A stretch of 6,876 bases of DNA from Spirochaetia bacterium. GTDB lineage: Bacteria; Spirochaetota; UBA12135. The DNA is taken from positions 1 to 6,876 of the forward strand of contig DNNS01000388.1 of assembly GCA_003497555.1 (NCBI GenBank), given 5' to 3'. Made by a program: the position numbers and the translations under genes. Positions 1 through 6,096 of this stretch are shown here, piece by piece. The notes under the pieces were generated by a model. That model saw only the letters and a program-made list of their open reading frames with translations. It was not told the origin of the DNA and made no database searches. The first letter of the stretch is position 1. Each line of letters opens with the position of its first letter.

Positions 1-77
1 GAGAACTATATTTTCATTGTTTCAGCTGCGCTCGTTATTGCTCCTGTTTTATCTAATTTTTATAAGTGCATTGTATT
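1..77. other. AT-rich flank downstream of the minus-strand operon, no supported gene
   Basis: This 77-bp stretch follows the stop of the DUF1961-domain gene. It is T-rich on the plus strand. Two plus-strand frames are open from the window edge (frame 1 to a stop at 169-171, frame 2 to a stop at 104-106), and both would encode hydrophobic residues. T-rich DNA gives this by chance, and neither frame has a visible start. On the minus strand a Shine-Dalgarno-like AGGAG lies at about 41-45, but no open frame follows it before the window edge. I see no convincing hairpin with a T-tract to end the minus operon here. Confidence 0.4.
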
Positions 78-1949
78 TTATATTTTTGAAATTATCAGAT
101 TTTTAAAATACGATCGTTTGGTTGACCAGTTGCGAATGCCGAAAGCTCCTTTTTCCAGTACCGGCCCCTGATGGCCCTCGTCAATATATTCCTGTACCAG
201 TTTTTGATTAACAAAAAAAAGAAAGCGGTTTTTGTTTTTTATAAAAGAAACCTTGTACCATTGTAACGGTTGATTTACCGGGTCGGGTATTTGACTGAGA
301 ATATAAAATCCTTTGCCGGTTTTACGGAAATTGCATACATGTTTTTGTATAGGGCCTTTAACATTAAGGCTTTGCCCCCGGGCGAAAGAAAAATGATAAC
401 AAAAAATACCAAAATTATAATAATTCATGCTCCCGCCCGAAGCGCTGGGCATAAAACTGTAATCCCACACCGGATTGGGATGCCGGCCGCAGAGCTGAAT
501 CATGGTTCCGCCTTTGCTTCCCTCCAGAGAATAATAATCAAATTCAATCATATAGGAGCCGGAAAGACTGAATTCACTCCAGAGATTCATGGTAAGTACC
601 GGTTCAAGCAGCATGCCATTTTCCCTGGAAAATTGAATTTTACCGGCGCCGATGATTTTAAAATTATCCAGAGATGCAAATAAATTATTCTCATAAATTA
701 CTTTTTTTCTTTCAGGCAAAACAGCCGGTTCATTTTTCCCAAGCGCATCTGCAATGCGGAAAGAGTCTTTAAGAAGGCCGTTTATCTGGGTTTGTTCCCG
801 GCAGGTAAGATAATGAGCAAGTTCTGATAATTTCCATTTTAACAAGGCTATTCTTACCCGGGCAACAGCATTTCCGGTTTTGCTTTTATATAAAGAAAGA
901 AAATTTTCAAGCGACTTTTTTTTACTGCTATATTCGGCAGACTGACGAATTAAAATTTCAATCGGTTCGGAAAAAATACATTTGGATTTTTCCGCTTCAG
1001 TTATTGTTTCAAGAATGTAACTGCCGTCCGCCAGTCCGGAAAGATTCAGCAGTGTTTTGTTTTTAAGCACCTGTTCCAAAATAATCTTTTGGTTTTTTTT
1101 AAGCCTTACCTTGCTGTATGCTTTTACAGGACGCAGTGTATATACCGGCAGTATTTTGCTGCAGATGTACCGCTGCGACGCAATCGCAAGAGGCAGATTG
1201 TCCGGTAACTGGTCTTTATCAAGGAAACGTATCTTTACGGCAGCGGTATGCTCCTGCTCTTTTCCCAGCCAGGCATCAGGCCCATAAATATTGAAGAAAG
1301 CTGTCCCCGGCGCAGTATTAAAACTGAAAAAATCCAGCGTATCTCCGCTTATTTCCATACAGCGCTGTTCCCGGGCAGAACAGACGAATATTCTGTGTTC
1401 CGGTAAAAATTGCGCCCGGGGAAAAGTGCCGTGACTATCCTCATCATAAATTTCCTGCCCGGACGGCTCCTGTGAACGGAAATACCCGCAGCCGGATTTT
1501 CCCGGCAGCAAAACCGCACAGCCATTACTGAGTTCACGAAAGGCAAAACCGAAAACCAGCTGATATTTATGCTGCATGAAACCGTTTTTCTTCACCCGGG
1601 CTGTAATTATTATAGCCCGTTCGCCTGGTAAAAATTCAAACCGACAGGCGATATCCAGATCAAAAGCGCTTCCGCATATAACTGCTGACGGCTGTTTGCT
1701 ATTTGCATTTTGCGTATGACTTTTATATTCGCAGCGCACTTTATCTGCCAGCATATTATATTTAAAAAGATCATACTGGCGGCCGGCCTGCAGACCGAGA
1801 TCAAAATGCAGGGGTTCTAAAAAACGGAAAAAATTTTTGGTATTAATTTCCGTCATGCTGATATCATCAGCGCAGGAAATCCGGGCAGAAAAGAATGGAC
1901 TCTGAACCGGTATGGTTTTTCCTGTTGTTGTTTTTGATTTCTTATTCAT
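78..1949 (-). CDS. Hypothetical protein with C-terminal DUF1961 (YesU-like) domain, 623 aa
   Basis: The function is unknown. The last ~208 residues (about 416-623) resemble Bacillus subtilis YesU (DUF1961, concanavalin-like beta fold). They begin YENNLFASLDNFKI and keep an aromatic centre (YYNFGIFCYHFSF), then NFRKTGKGF, QWYKVSFIKNK and GPVLEKGAFGIRNW. YesU lies in the B. subtilis rhamnogalacturonan-use cluster, so a link to plant-type polysaccharide or oligosaccharide metabolism is reasonable but inferred. Residues 1 to ~260 look beta-rich and match nothing I recognise. Residues ~268-335 resemble a small Ig-like module (LADGSYILE), and ~340-410 is a predicted helical linker. There is no signal peptide or membrane segment, so the protein is probably cytoplasmic. 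I chose the ATG at 1947-1949 because AGGAG sits 5 nt upstream. A GTG two codons earlier (1953-1955) overlaps that site. It is the last gene of the minus operon, 63 bp after the regulator. YesU itself is about 220 residues, so the long N-terminal part is unusual. Confidence 0.85.
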   Translation of the reverse strand: MNKKSKTTTGKTIPVQSPFFSARISCADDISMTEINTKNFFRFLEPLHFDLGLQAGRQYDLFKYNMLADKVRCEYKSHTQNANSKQPSAVICGSAFDLDIACRFEFLPGERAIIITARVKKNGFMQHKYQLVFGFAFRELSNGCAVLLPGKSGCGYFRSQEPSGQEIYDEDSHGTFPRAQFLPEHRIFVCSAREQRCMEISGDTLDFFSFNTAPGTAFFNIYGPDAWLGKEQEHTAAVKIRFLDKDQLPDNLPLAIASQRYICSKILPVYTLRPVKAYSKVRLKKNQKIILEQVLKNKTLLNLSGLADGSYILETITEAEKSKCIFSEPIEILIRQSAEYSSKKKSLENFLSLYKSKTGNAVARVRIALLKWKLSELAHYLTCREQTQINGLLKDSFRIADALGKNEPAVLPERKKVIYENNLFASLDNFKIIGAGKIQFSRENGMLLEPVLTMNLWSEFSLSGSYMIEFDYYSLEGSKGGTMIQLCGRHPNPVWDYSFMPSASGGSMNYYNFGIFCYHFSFARGQSLNVKGPIQKHVCNFRKTGKGFYILSQIPDPVNQPLQWYKVSFIKNKNRFLFFVNQKLVQEYIDEGHQGPVLEKGAFGIRNWSTKRSYFKNLIISKI

Positions 1950-1954
1950 ATGCA

Positions 1955-1959
1955 CTCCT
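1955..1959 (-). promoter_or_regulatory. Ribosome binding site that decides the start of the DUF1961-domain gene
   Basis: On the minus strand AGGAG is followed by a 5-nt spacer and the ATG at 1947-1949. The in-frame GTG at 1953-1955 shares a base with this site and so cannot use it. This supports the 623-residue over the 625-residue form. Confidence 0.75.
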
Positions 1960-2012
1960 GTAATTTTTTACCCGATACATTGATTCTGTCCGGCTTAGTA
2001 TCCTGGCGTTTA

Positions 2013-3386
2013 TTATTCTCCTGTGTAAGGCAATCCGGCATCCATACCCTGAAAATATGCCTGACGGGCAACCTGCATACGATCGCGGATTGAGTTGTCC
2101 TGCGATTTATATAACTCCCGGATCGCATTACAAAAATCCGGAAAGCCAATCTTTTGCTTAAATAGTTCATGACATTTGGCTATAAACGTATTCATGAGAT
2201 CTTTACTGAAAAACGAATAATGATATATAAAGTGTTTAATTTCACTGAAAAAAATATCATCCCGATACGGGGAATCTCCTATGCCGGAAAGCGCGGATGA
2301 TTTTAAAACCGGTATGCCGTATTTAAAACGGGAAAAAATATTTTGCATATCAGCAGAAAGAAAATATTCGCATATTTCCGTGCATATTTCCGGATTTCTG
2401 CATTTCTTGGTAATAAAAAGCGACTCTGATGCAGGCGTAATAATCTTAAAAGTGTTTTTTACCGGAACAGGCGCAATATCCCAGGGAAAGGAAAGCTTTC
2501 TTTGCAGCAGCTGCATGGTTTGCCGATAGGCAAAGGAAAAAAGTACATTGCCCTTGCTGAAATCAGCCTGACCGGCCAGCGTCTTTTTATAAAATAACCA
2601 GAAATTTTCAAGACCTTTTTCAAAAGCATCAGGCGGTATATAATCAAGGTTTTCCCGGTTTGCCGGCGCTGCTGCAAGATTTGCATATACATAAGAAAGA
2701 ATGATTACCTTGGGACTACTGAACGCATCAAAAAGAAAAATATTTTTTTTAGCGGTAATTTTTTTTTGCAGTGAAACAAGATCCGAATTTTCAAAATTCC
2801 GTAAAGTCGATTCGCCGGTAAGTGTGCGCAGCAGTTCCCGGTTATATACCAGTACGCGCGGAGAAAAAAGCAGAGGAAATCCGTAGCAATTGCCGTTTTC
2901 ACGGTGGATATTAAATGCGCCTGTATAATAACGGCTTTCATCAAGATATTTTTGTATGGTCTGCGGCTTAATCGGAAGAAACAAATTTTCATAAGCGAAC
3001 GGGCAGTAGGACAAATCAGACAGAATATCGTAACTGTGATAAAAGTTTTCATCTCTGATGCCCGGCTGGCTGGAAATATTAAAAGCAATGTAGGGAAATT
3101 TTATTTTCAGAGCAGTTCGCAGGGCAGAACAGATTTCGCCGGTATTGGAAAGAAAAATTGATATTTCACTTTTATAATCGGCATTAAGATAAGTTCCGCT
3201 GCCCATGACCCGCCGGAGAATATTTTTTTTTGTTAAATTCTCAAGCGCTCTGCGAATCGTGAGCGGACTGGCATGATAAATTTTGGCCAGTGCTCTTTCC
3301 GAGGGAATTTTATCGGTATACTGACTGGTATGAATATCGTGCAATATGCTTTTTTCTATGCTTTTATATTTGCTGGCAGTACTCAT
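2013..3386 (-). CDS. GntR-family regulator with C-terminal solute-binding-protein-like sensor domain
   Basis: This is a predicted ligand-responsive transcription factor of 457 residues. Residues ~5-70 form a GntR winged helix-turn-helix: IPSERALAKIYHASPLTIRR has the typical PSER turn and recognition helix, and GSGTYL forms the wing. Residues ~73-450 resemble a bacterial extracellular solute-binding protein (sugar type): GNCYGFPLLFSPRVLVYNRELL (166-187) matches the 'YGxPxxxxxxxLxYNxxL' region, FPWDIAPVP (300-308) the 'DWDVAPLP' strand, and NPEICTEICEYFLSADMQNIF (331-351) the late helix. No signal peptide precedes it, so the binding domain probably works in the cytoplasm as the effector sensor. 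The start lies 5 nt after the stop of the upstream hydrolase gene. Its AAAAGG ribosome site lies in the last codons of that gene, with a fairly long spacer (~10 nt), suggesting translational coupling. The palindrome at 4500-4515 is its likely operator. The ligand is unknown; a sugar or oligosaccharide is the best guess from the family. Confidence 0.92.
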   Translation of the reverse strand: MSTASKYKSIEKSILHDIHTSQYTDKIPSERALAKIYHASPLTIRRALENLTKKNILRRVMGSGTYLNADYKSEISIFLSNTGEICSALRTALKIKFPYIAFNISSQPGIRDENFYHSYDILSDLSYCPFAYENLFLPIKPQTIQKYLDESRYYTGAFNIHRENGNCYGFPLLFSPRVLVYNRELLRTLTGESTLRNFENSDLVSLQKKITAKKNIFLFDAFSSPKVIILSYVYANLAAAPANRENLDYIPPDAFEKGLENFWLFYKKTLAGQADFSKGNVLFSFAYRQTMQLLQRKLSFPWDIAPVPVKNTFKIITPASESLFITKKCRNPEICTEICEYFLSADMQNIFSRFKYGIPVLKSSALSGIGDSPYRDDIFFSEIKHFIYHYSFFSKDLMNTFIAKCHELFKQKIGFPDFCNAIRELYKSQDNSIRDRMQVARQAYFQGMDAGLPYTGE

Positions 3387-3391
3387 ATTTT

Positions 3392-4462
3392 TCAGACCTT
3401 TTGCAGAACAGGAACCTTTTCAAGACATTTACCGGCAGGAAAAAGTAATTTTGCCTCCGCCAGGGAGCAGACAATTTCTCCCGGTTTGGCTACGGCGCCC
3501 GGTAGGCGGCTGCTCATAATGCCGTTAACCGGCGCATTATGTTTTTCTGTTATCTCCAGCGTTTCCAAATTGCTTATTTCAAAAACAACATCACCGGTTT
3601 TAACCGGCGCATATTGTTCAAAAAAATAACGGATATGCCCGTTGCTTTGAGCTCTTAGTTCGCATGCGTTGTTATTGGTAATGAAATAAACCGGCCGCTC
3701 ATGTATAATGTCTCCCCCGATCATTCCTATGGACTTCATAATGTTTTTAATTCCCTGCAGACCGATAGAATATTCGCTTTCTTTGAGACCGTGCTGTTTT
3801 GAAAATTCAACCGTGAATCCGAGTTTTGGTTTTATAGTATGTATCTGGCGGATTAAGGTATGATTTTTATAATCATCAATGCTGTTTTCACCGGTATCAA
3901 GCACTGCCTCAATACCGAATAATCCTGCCAACATTACGGAACGCTGATCGGAATTAAAAATAACCGGTTTTTCTGCCTGCAGACTGTGAAAATCTATAAT
4001 TACATCGGCCGGTAATATTATTTCATTCCATAACCAGTCGGTAATTTCTCCGGCAATGCCCCGGGACTCTTTTCTGTTCCAGAGACGGTTCATGTTATAC
4101 CAGTTTTTCTTTTCACTCTGCCGGTGCAGACCGAATACACAATAACTGTGCCGGAAAACCGAATAATAATATTCATCAAGTCTGGATAAATCTTCCTGTT
4201 CCGGATAGAATTCATAATCAAGCTCGAGTGCCGGCGGATTGGCGCAGGGGCAAACATATAAGGTACCGTTAAAATCAAGATTTTTAATTTCAGTAATCAG
4301 TAATTTCAGCATGTTGGGCCCGATATGTTCCATACCGTGCTGCCCGGCAACCAGCGAAAGCACAGGCCCGGGTGTGTTGCCGTTTATCCGGCAGTAAGTA
4401 ACCTGAAATTTTCTGCCGTTAAAAGCGGTAAAAGATTTTCTTGCAAAGTCAATTTTATTCAT
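3392..4462 (-). CDS. Succinylglutamate desuccinylase/aspartoacylase-family zinc hydrolase (M14 fold)
   Basis: This is a predicted zinc-dependent deacylase or carboxypeptidase-fold enzyme of 356 residues. Visible family motifs are GQHGMEHIGPN, giving the HxxE zinc ligands H42 and E45; NMNR with substrate-contacting N125/R126; IIDFHS with the third zinc ligand H159; and TVEF with the probable catalytic base E219. The C-terminal ~75 residues (GHIRYFF...VKTGDVV...APVNGIM...VKPGEI type, here AVAKPGEIV) form the beta-hairpin module common in the AstE/AspA-like subfamily. There is no signal peptide, so it is likely cytoplasmic. The family cleaves amide bonds of N-acyl amino acids or related compounds; the substrate here is not evident. 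AAGG lies 8 nt upstream of the ATG. It is the first gene of the minus operon, so it is co-transcribed with a GntR sensor that may respond to its substrate or product. True AstE seems unlikely because no other arginine-succinyltransferase pathway gene is nearby. Confidence 0.88.
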   Translation of the reverse strand: MNKIDFARKSFTAFNGRKFQVTYCRINGNTPGPVLSLVAGQHGMEHIGPNMLKLLITEIKNLDFNGTLYVCPCANPPALELDYEFYPEQEDLSRLDEYYYSVFRHSYCVFGLHRQSEKKNWYNMNRLWNRKESRGIAGEITDWLWNEIILPADVIIDFHSLQAEKPVIFNSDQRSVMLAGLFGIEAVLDTGENSIDDYKNHTLIRQIHTIKPKLGFTVEFSKQHGLKESEYSIGLQGIKNIMKSIGMIGGDIIHERPVYFITNNNACELRAQSNGHIRYFFEQYAPVKTGDVVFEISNLETLEITEKHNAPVNGIMSSRLPGAVAKPGEIVCSLAEAKLLFPAGKCLEKVPVLQKV

Positions 4463-4489
4463 TATGTTTGCCTTAATATAATTCCATTA

Positions 4490-4515
4490 AGTGCTACATA
4501 GTGCTATATAGCACT
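4490..4515. promoter_or_regulatory. Probable operator: 16-bp perfect palindrome plus third half-site
   Basis: AGTGCTATATAGCACT at 4500-4515 is a perfect inverted repeat. A further copy of the half-site AGTGCTA lies at 4490-4496, exactly 10 bp from the half-site at 4500-4506 and so on the same helical face. The palindrome covers about +5 to +20 of the predicted minus-strand transcript, so a bound protein would block initiation or elongation. GntR-family proteins bind palindromes of this size, and one is encoded in the operon it precedes. The assignment to that protein is inference. In RNA the same bases could form a 6-bp hairpin with a 4-nt loop near the 5' end, which is an alternative role. 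Confidence 0.75.
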
Positions 4516-4525
4516 TTATTCTTTT

Positions 4526-4554
4526 ATTATAATTCATCATTTTTAAAATGTCAA
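4526..4554 (-). promoter_or_regulatory. Sigma-70-type promoter of the M14-gntR-DUF1961 operon
   Basis: Read on the minus strand, the -35 box TTGACA (4549-4554) and -10 box TATAAT (4526-4531) are both perfect consensus with an ideal 17-bp spacer. The predicted start is near 4519, which gives a leader of about 57 nt. A promoter this strong needs a repressor to be shut off, which fits the palindrome directly downstream. Confidence 0.85.
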
Positions 4555-4570
4555 GCAGCCCTTTCGCTTT

Positions 4571-4599
4571 TTGGAAATACCGTCCTTTTATATTATAAT
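4571..4599 (+). promoter_or_regulatory. Sigma-70-type promoter of the metY-thiS-thiF operon
   Basis: The -35 box TTGGAA (4571-4576) and -10 box TATAAT (4594-4599) are 17 bp apart. The predicted transcription start near 4606 falls right before the GGAGG ribosome site (4608-4612), so the leader would be only about 11 nt. That leaves no room for a SAM riboswitch or T-box. The two -35 boxes of the divergent promoters are back to back, 16 bp apart, and the palindrome lies well upstream of this promoter. Confidence 0.7.
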
Positions 4600-4607
4600 T
4601 TCACTTT

Positions 4608-4612
4608 GGAGG
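4608..4612 (+). promoter_or_regulatory. Strong ribosome binding site of metY
   Basis: GGAGG stands 4 nt before the ATG at 4617. It fixes the metY start; the N-terminal sequence from this Met (ETLALHAGHTPD) also matches the family's usual beginning. Confidence 0.85.
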
Positions 4613-4616
4613 AAAT

Positions 4617-5894
4617 ATGAATTATCATTTTGAAACGCTTGCTCTGCACGCCGGGCATACGCCAGATACCGAAACCCTTTCCCGCGCTGTGCCGGTTTAC
4701 CGTACCAGTTCTTTTGTATTTAAAAACACCGAACATGCAGCCAATCTATTTGCCCTGAAAGAACTCGGTAATATTTATTCGCGCCTGACCAACCCCACGC
4801 ATGATATTCTTGAAAAGCGCGTAACTGCCCTGGAAGGCGGAGCTGCATCCGTAGTTTTTGCTTCAGGTACCAATGCAATTTTTTCCGCCATAATAACCCT
4901 GGCACGGGCCGGGGACGAAATAATTTCTGCGCATAATCTTTACGGCGGAACCTATACCATGTTTGATGTTATACTGCCCGATCTGGGAATAAAAATAAAA
5001 TTTGTTGATCCCCGCAGCCCGGATAATTTTGATAAAGCAGTTACTGATAAGACCCGGGCGATTTTTATTGAAACAATCGGAAACCCGGCGCTGGATTTTA
5101 CCGATCTCAAGGCAGTTTCAGCTGTTGCCAAAAAACATAACATCCCGCTGCTGGTAGACGGGACATTTACCACTCCCTACCTGTTGCGCACTATTGAATA
5201 CGGCGCCGATATTGTAATTAATTCGCTTACCAAATGGCTGGGCGGGCACGGCGCTGCTATAGGCGGAGCAGTAACTGATGCCGGTACTTTCAACTGGAAA
5301 GATAAACGCTTTCCGCTTTTTAACGAACCTGATGCCAATTATCACGGTTTGCGCTGGGCGTATGATCTGCCGGACGAGCTTTCCCATATTGCCTTTGCCC
5401 TGCGGCTGCGCACTGTACCCCTGCGTAATCTGGGAGGCTGCACTTCTCCTGATAATGCCTGGATTATTCTGCAGGGAATTGAAACCCTGCACCTGCGTAT
5501 GCCGCGGCACTGTGAAAATGCCCAAAAAGCCGCTGACTTCCTAAAAGCACATAAAAAAGTCGATTGGGTACGCTATCCCGGCCTGGAAAGCGATCCGGCA
5601 CATATTACTGCTGCCCGGTATTTAAAGCGCGGTTTCGGCAGTATGGTTGTATTCGGGGTAAAAGGGGGAGTTCCTGCCGGGAAAAAATTTATCGAAAAAT
5701 TAAAATTATTTTCGCATCTGGCCAATGTCGGAGACGCCAAATCCCTGGCTCTGCATCCGGCCAGCACCTCTCATTCCCAGCTTTCTGAAAAACAGCAGCG
5801 TGAAGCAGGCTTGCCCCCGGAACTAATACGTCTTTCCATCGGCATTGAACATATTGATGATATTATTGCCGATCTTGATCAGGCTCTTTCCTGA
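4617..5894 (+). CDS. metY: O-acetylhomoserine sulfhydrylase (MetY), PLP-dependent homocysteine synthase
   Basis: MetY makes homocysteine from O-acetylhomoserine and a sulfur donor, using pyridoxal phosphate, in the cytoplasm. The protein is full length at 425 residues, normal for MetY of the Cys/Met-metabolism PLP family. Visible landmarks are ETLALHAG at the N-terminus, YSRLTNPT (Y54, R56; cofactor phosphate contact), ETIGNP (152-157), D181 in LVDGTFTTPYL (pyridine-nitrogen contact), Schiff-base lysine K206 in NSLTKWLGGHG, LANVGDAKSL, HPASTSHSQL, and R405 in IRLSIGIEHI (substrate carboxylate). The cofactor-binding loop reads ASGTNAI where many relatives have SGMAA-type sequence. It is the first gene of a tight operon with a ThiS-like carrier and a ThiF-like enzyme. 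This suggests its sulfur comes from a protein thiocarboxylate rather than only free sulfide, as shown for Wolinella succinogenes. Alternatives within the family, such as cystathionine gamma-synthase, fit less well because of the length and the SLTKW and 'NYHGL' regions. Confidence 0.95.
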   Translation: MNYHFETLALHAGHTPDTETLSRAVPVYRTSSFVFKNTEHAANLFALKELGNIYSRLTNPTHDILEKRVTALEGGAASVVFASGTNAIFSAIITLARAGDEIISAHNLYGGTYTMFDVILPDLGIKIKFVDPRSPDNFDKAVTDKTRAIFIETIGNPALDFTDLKAVSAVAKKHNIPLLVDGTFTTPYLLRTIEYGADIVINSLTKWLGGHGAAIGGAVTDAGTFNWKDKRFPLFNEPDANYHGLRWAYDLPDELSHIAFALRLRTVPLRNLGGCTSPDNAWIILQGIETLHLRMPRHCENAQKAADFLKAHKKVDWVRYPGLESDPAHITAARYLKRGFGSMVVFGVKGGVPAGKKFIEKLKLFSHLANVGDAKSLALHPASTSHSQLSEKQQREAGLPPELIRLSIGIEHIDDIIADLDQALS

Positions 5895-5895
5895 A

Positions 5896-6096
5896 ATGAA
5901 AGATATAATTATTAACGGTCAGAAACAGCAGACCGGCTGCGAAAATGTAAGCGGACTGCTGACAGAAATGAACCTTGACGCGGAAACAGTTGCGGTAGAG
6001 ATTAACGGTGTTGTGTTAAAAAAAAGCAGCTGGCAGAAAACTCCTGTTAACAGCAATGACCGTATTGAAATAGTATCATTTGTCGGCGGCGGATGA
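5896..6096 (+). CDS. ThiS-family sulfur carrier protein (probable HcyS-type, homocysteine synthesis)
   Basis: This is a 66-residue ubiquitin-like (beta-grasp) carrier. It starts MKDIIINGQKQ, has the typical VAVEINGVVLKKSSW centre and the DRIEIVSFVGGG end. The terminal glycine would be adenylated by the ThiF-like partner and turned into a thiocarboxylate that delivers sulfur. The start is 1 nt after the metY stop, and no good Shine-Dalgarno site is visible (only CAGG at 5879-5882, too far), so translation is probably coupled to metY. An in-frame ATG at 5845 would add 17 unconserved hydrophobic residues inside metY and is rejected. The protein ends directly at glycine, unlike Wolinella HcyS, which carries an extra alanine that the HcyD protease removes. 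No processing enzyme should be needed. Being cotranscribed with metY and not with thiG or thiH favours a methionine role; a shared thiamine role is possible. Confidence 0.9.
   Translation: MKDIIINGQKQQTGCENVSGLLTEMNLDAETVAVEINGVVLKKSSWQKTPVNSNDRIEIVSFVGGG

Noticed and set aside
73..111. Inverted repeat GTATTTTA / TAAAATAC spanning the stop of the DUF1961-domain gene as a terminator
   Set aside because: The stem is 8 bp and almost all A-T, with a 23-nt loop and no T-tract on either strand.
270..683. Plus-strand 137-codon open frame inside the DUF1961-domain gene
   Set aside because: It lies opposite the conserved YesU-like domain and its translation resembles no family; a shadow frame.
1950..1955. 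GTG at 1953-1955 as the start of the DUF1961-domain protein (625 aa)
   Set aside because: This codon overlaps the AGGAG site itself. The ATG two codons later has ideal spacing.
1950..2012. Possible terminator or internal promoter in the 63-bp gap between the regulator and the DUF1961-domain gene
   Set aside because: Only a 5-bp GATAC/GTATC pairing with a long loop and no T-tract is visible, and no -35/-10 pair with good spacing was found. The gap is treated as part of one operon.
3392..4462. The M14-fold hydrolase as the protease that processes the sulfur carrier (HcyD role)
   Set aside because: HcyD is a JAMM-type metalloprotease, the carrier here already ends in glycine, and this gene belongs to the divergent operon with its own promoter and operator.
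5118..5525. Minus-strand 135-codon open frame inside metY
   Set aside because: It is antisense to highly conserved MetY sequence, has no recognisable domain and no upstream ribosome site; a shadow frame.
5845..5895. Upstream ATG giving an 83-residue form of the sulfur carrier
   Set aside because: The 17 added residues lie inside metY, are unlike any ThiS N-terminus, and have no ribosome site. MKDIIINGQ from 5896 matches the family start.
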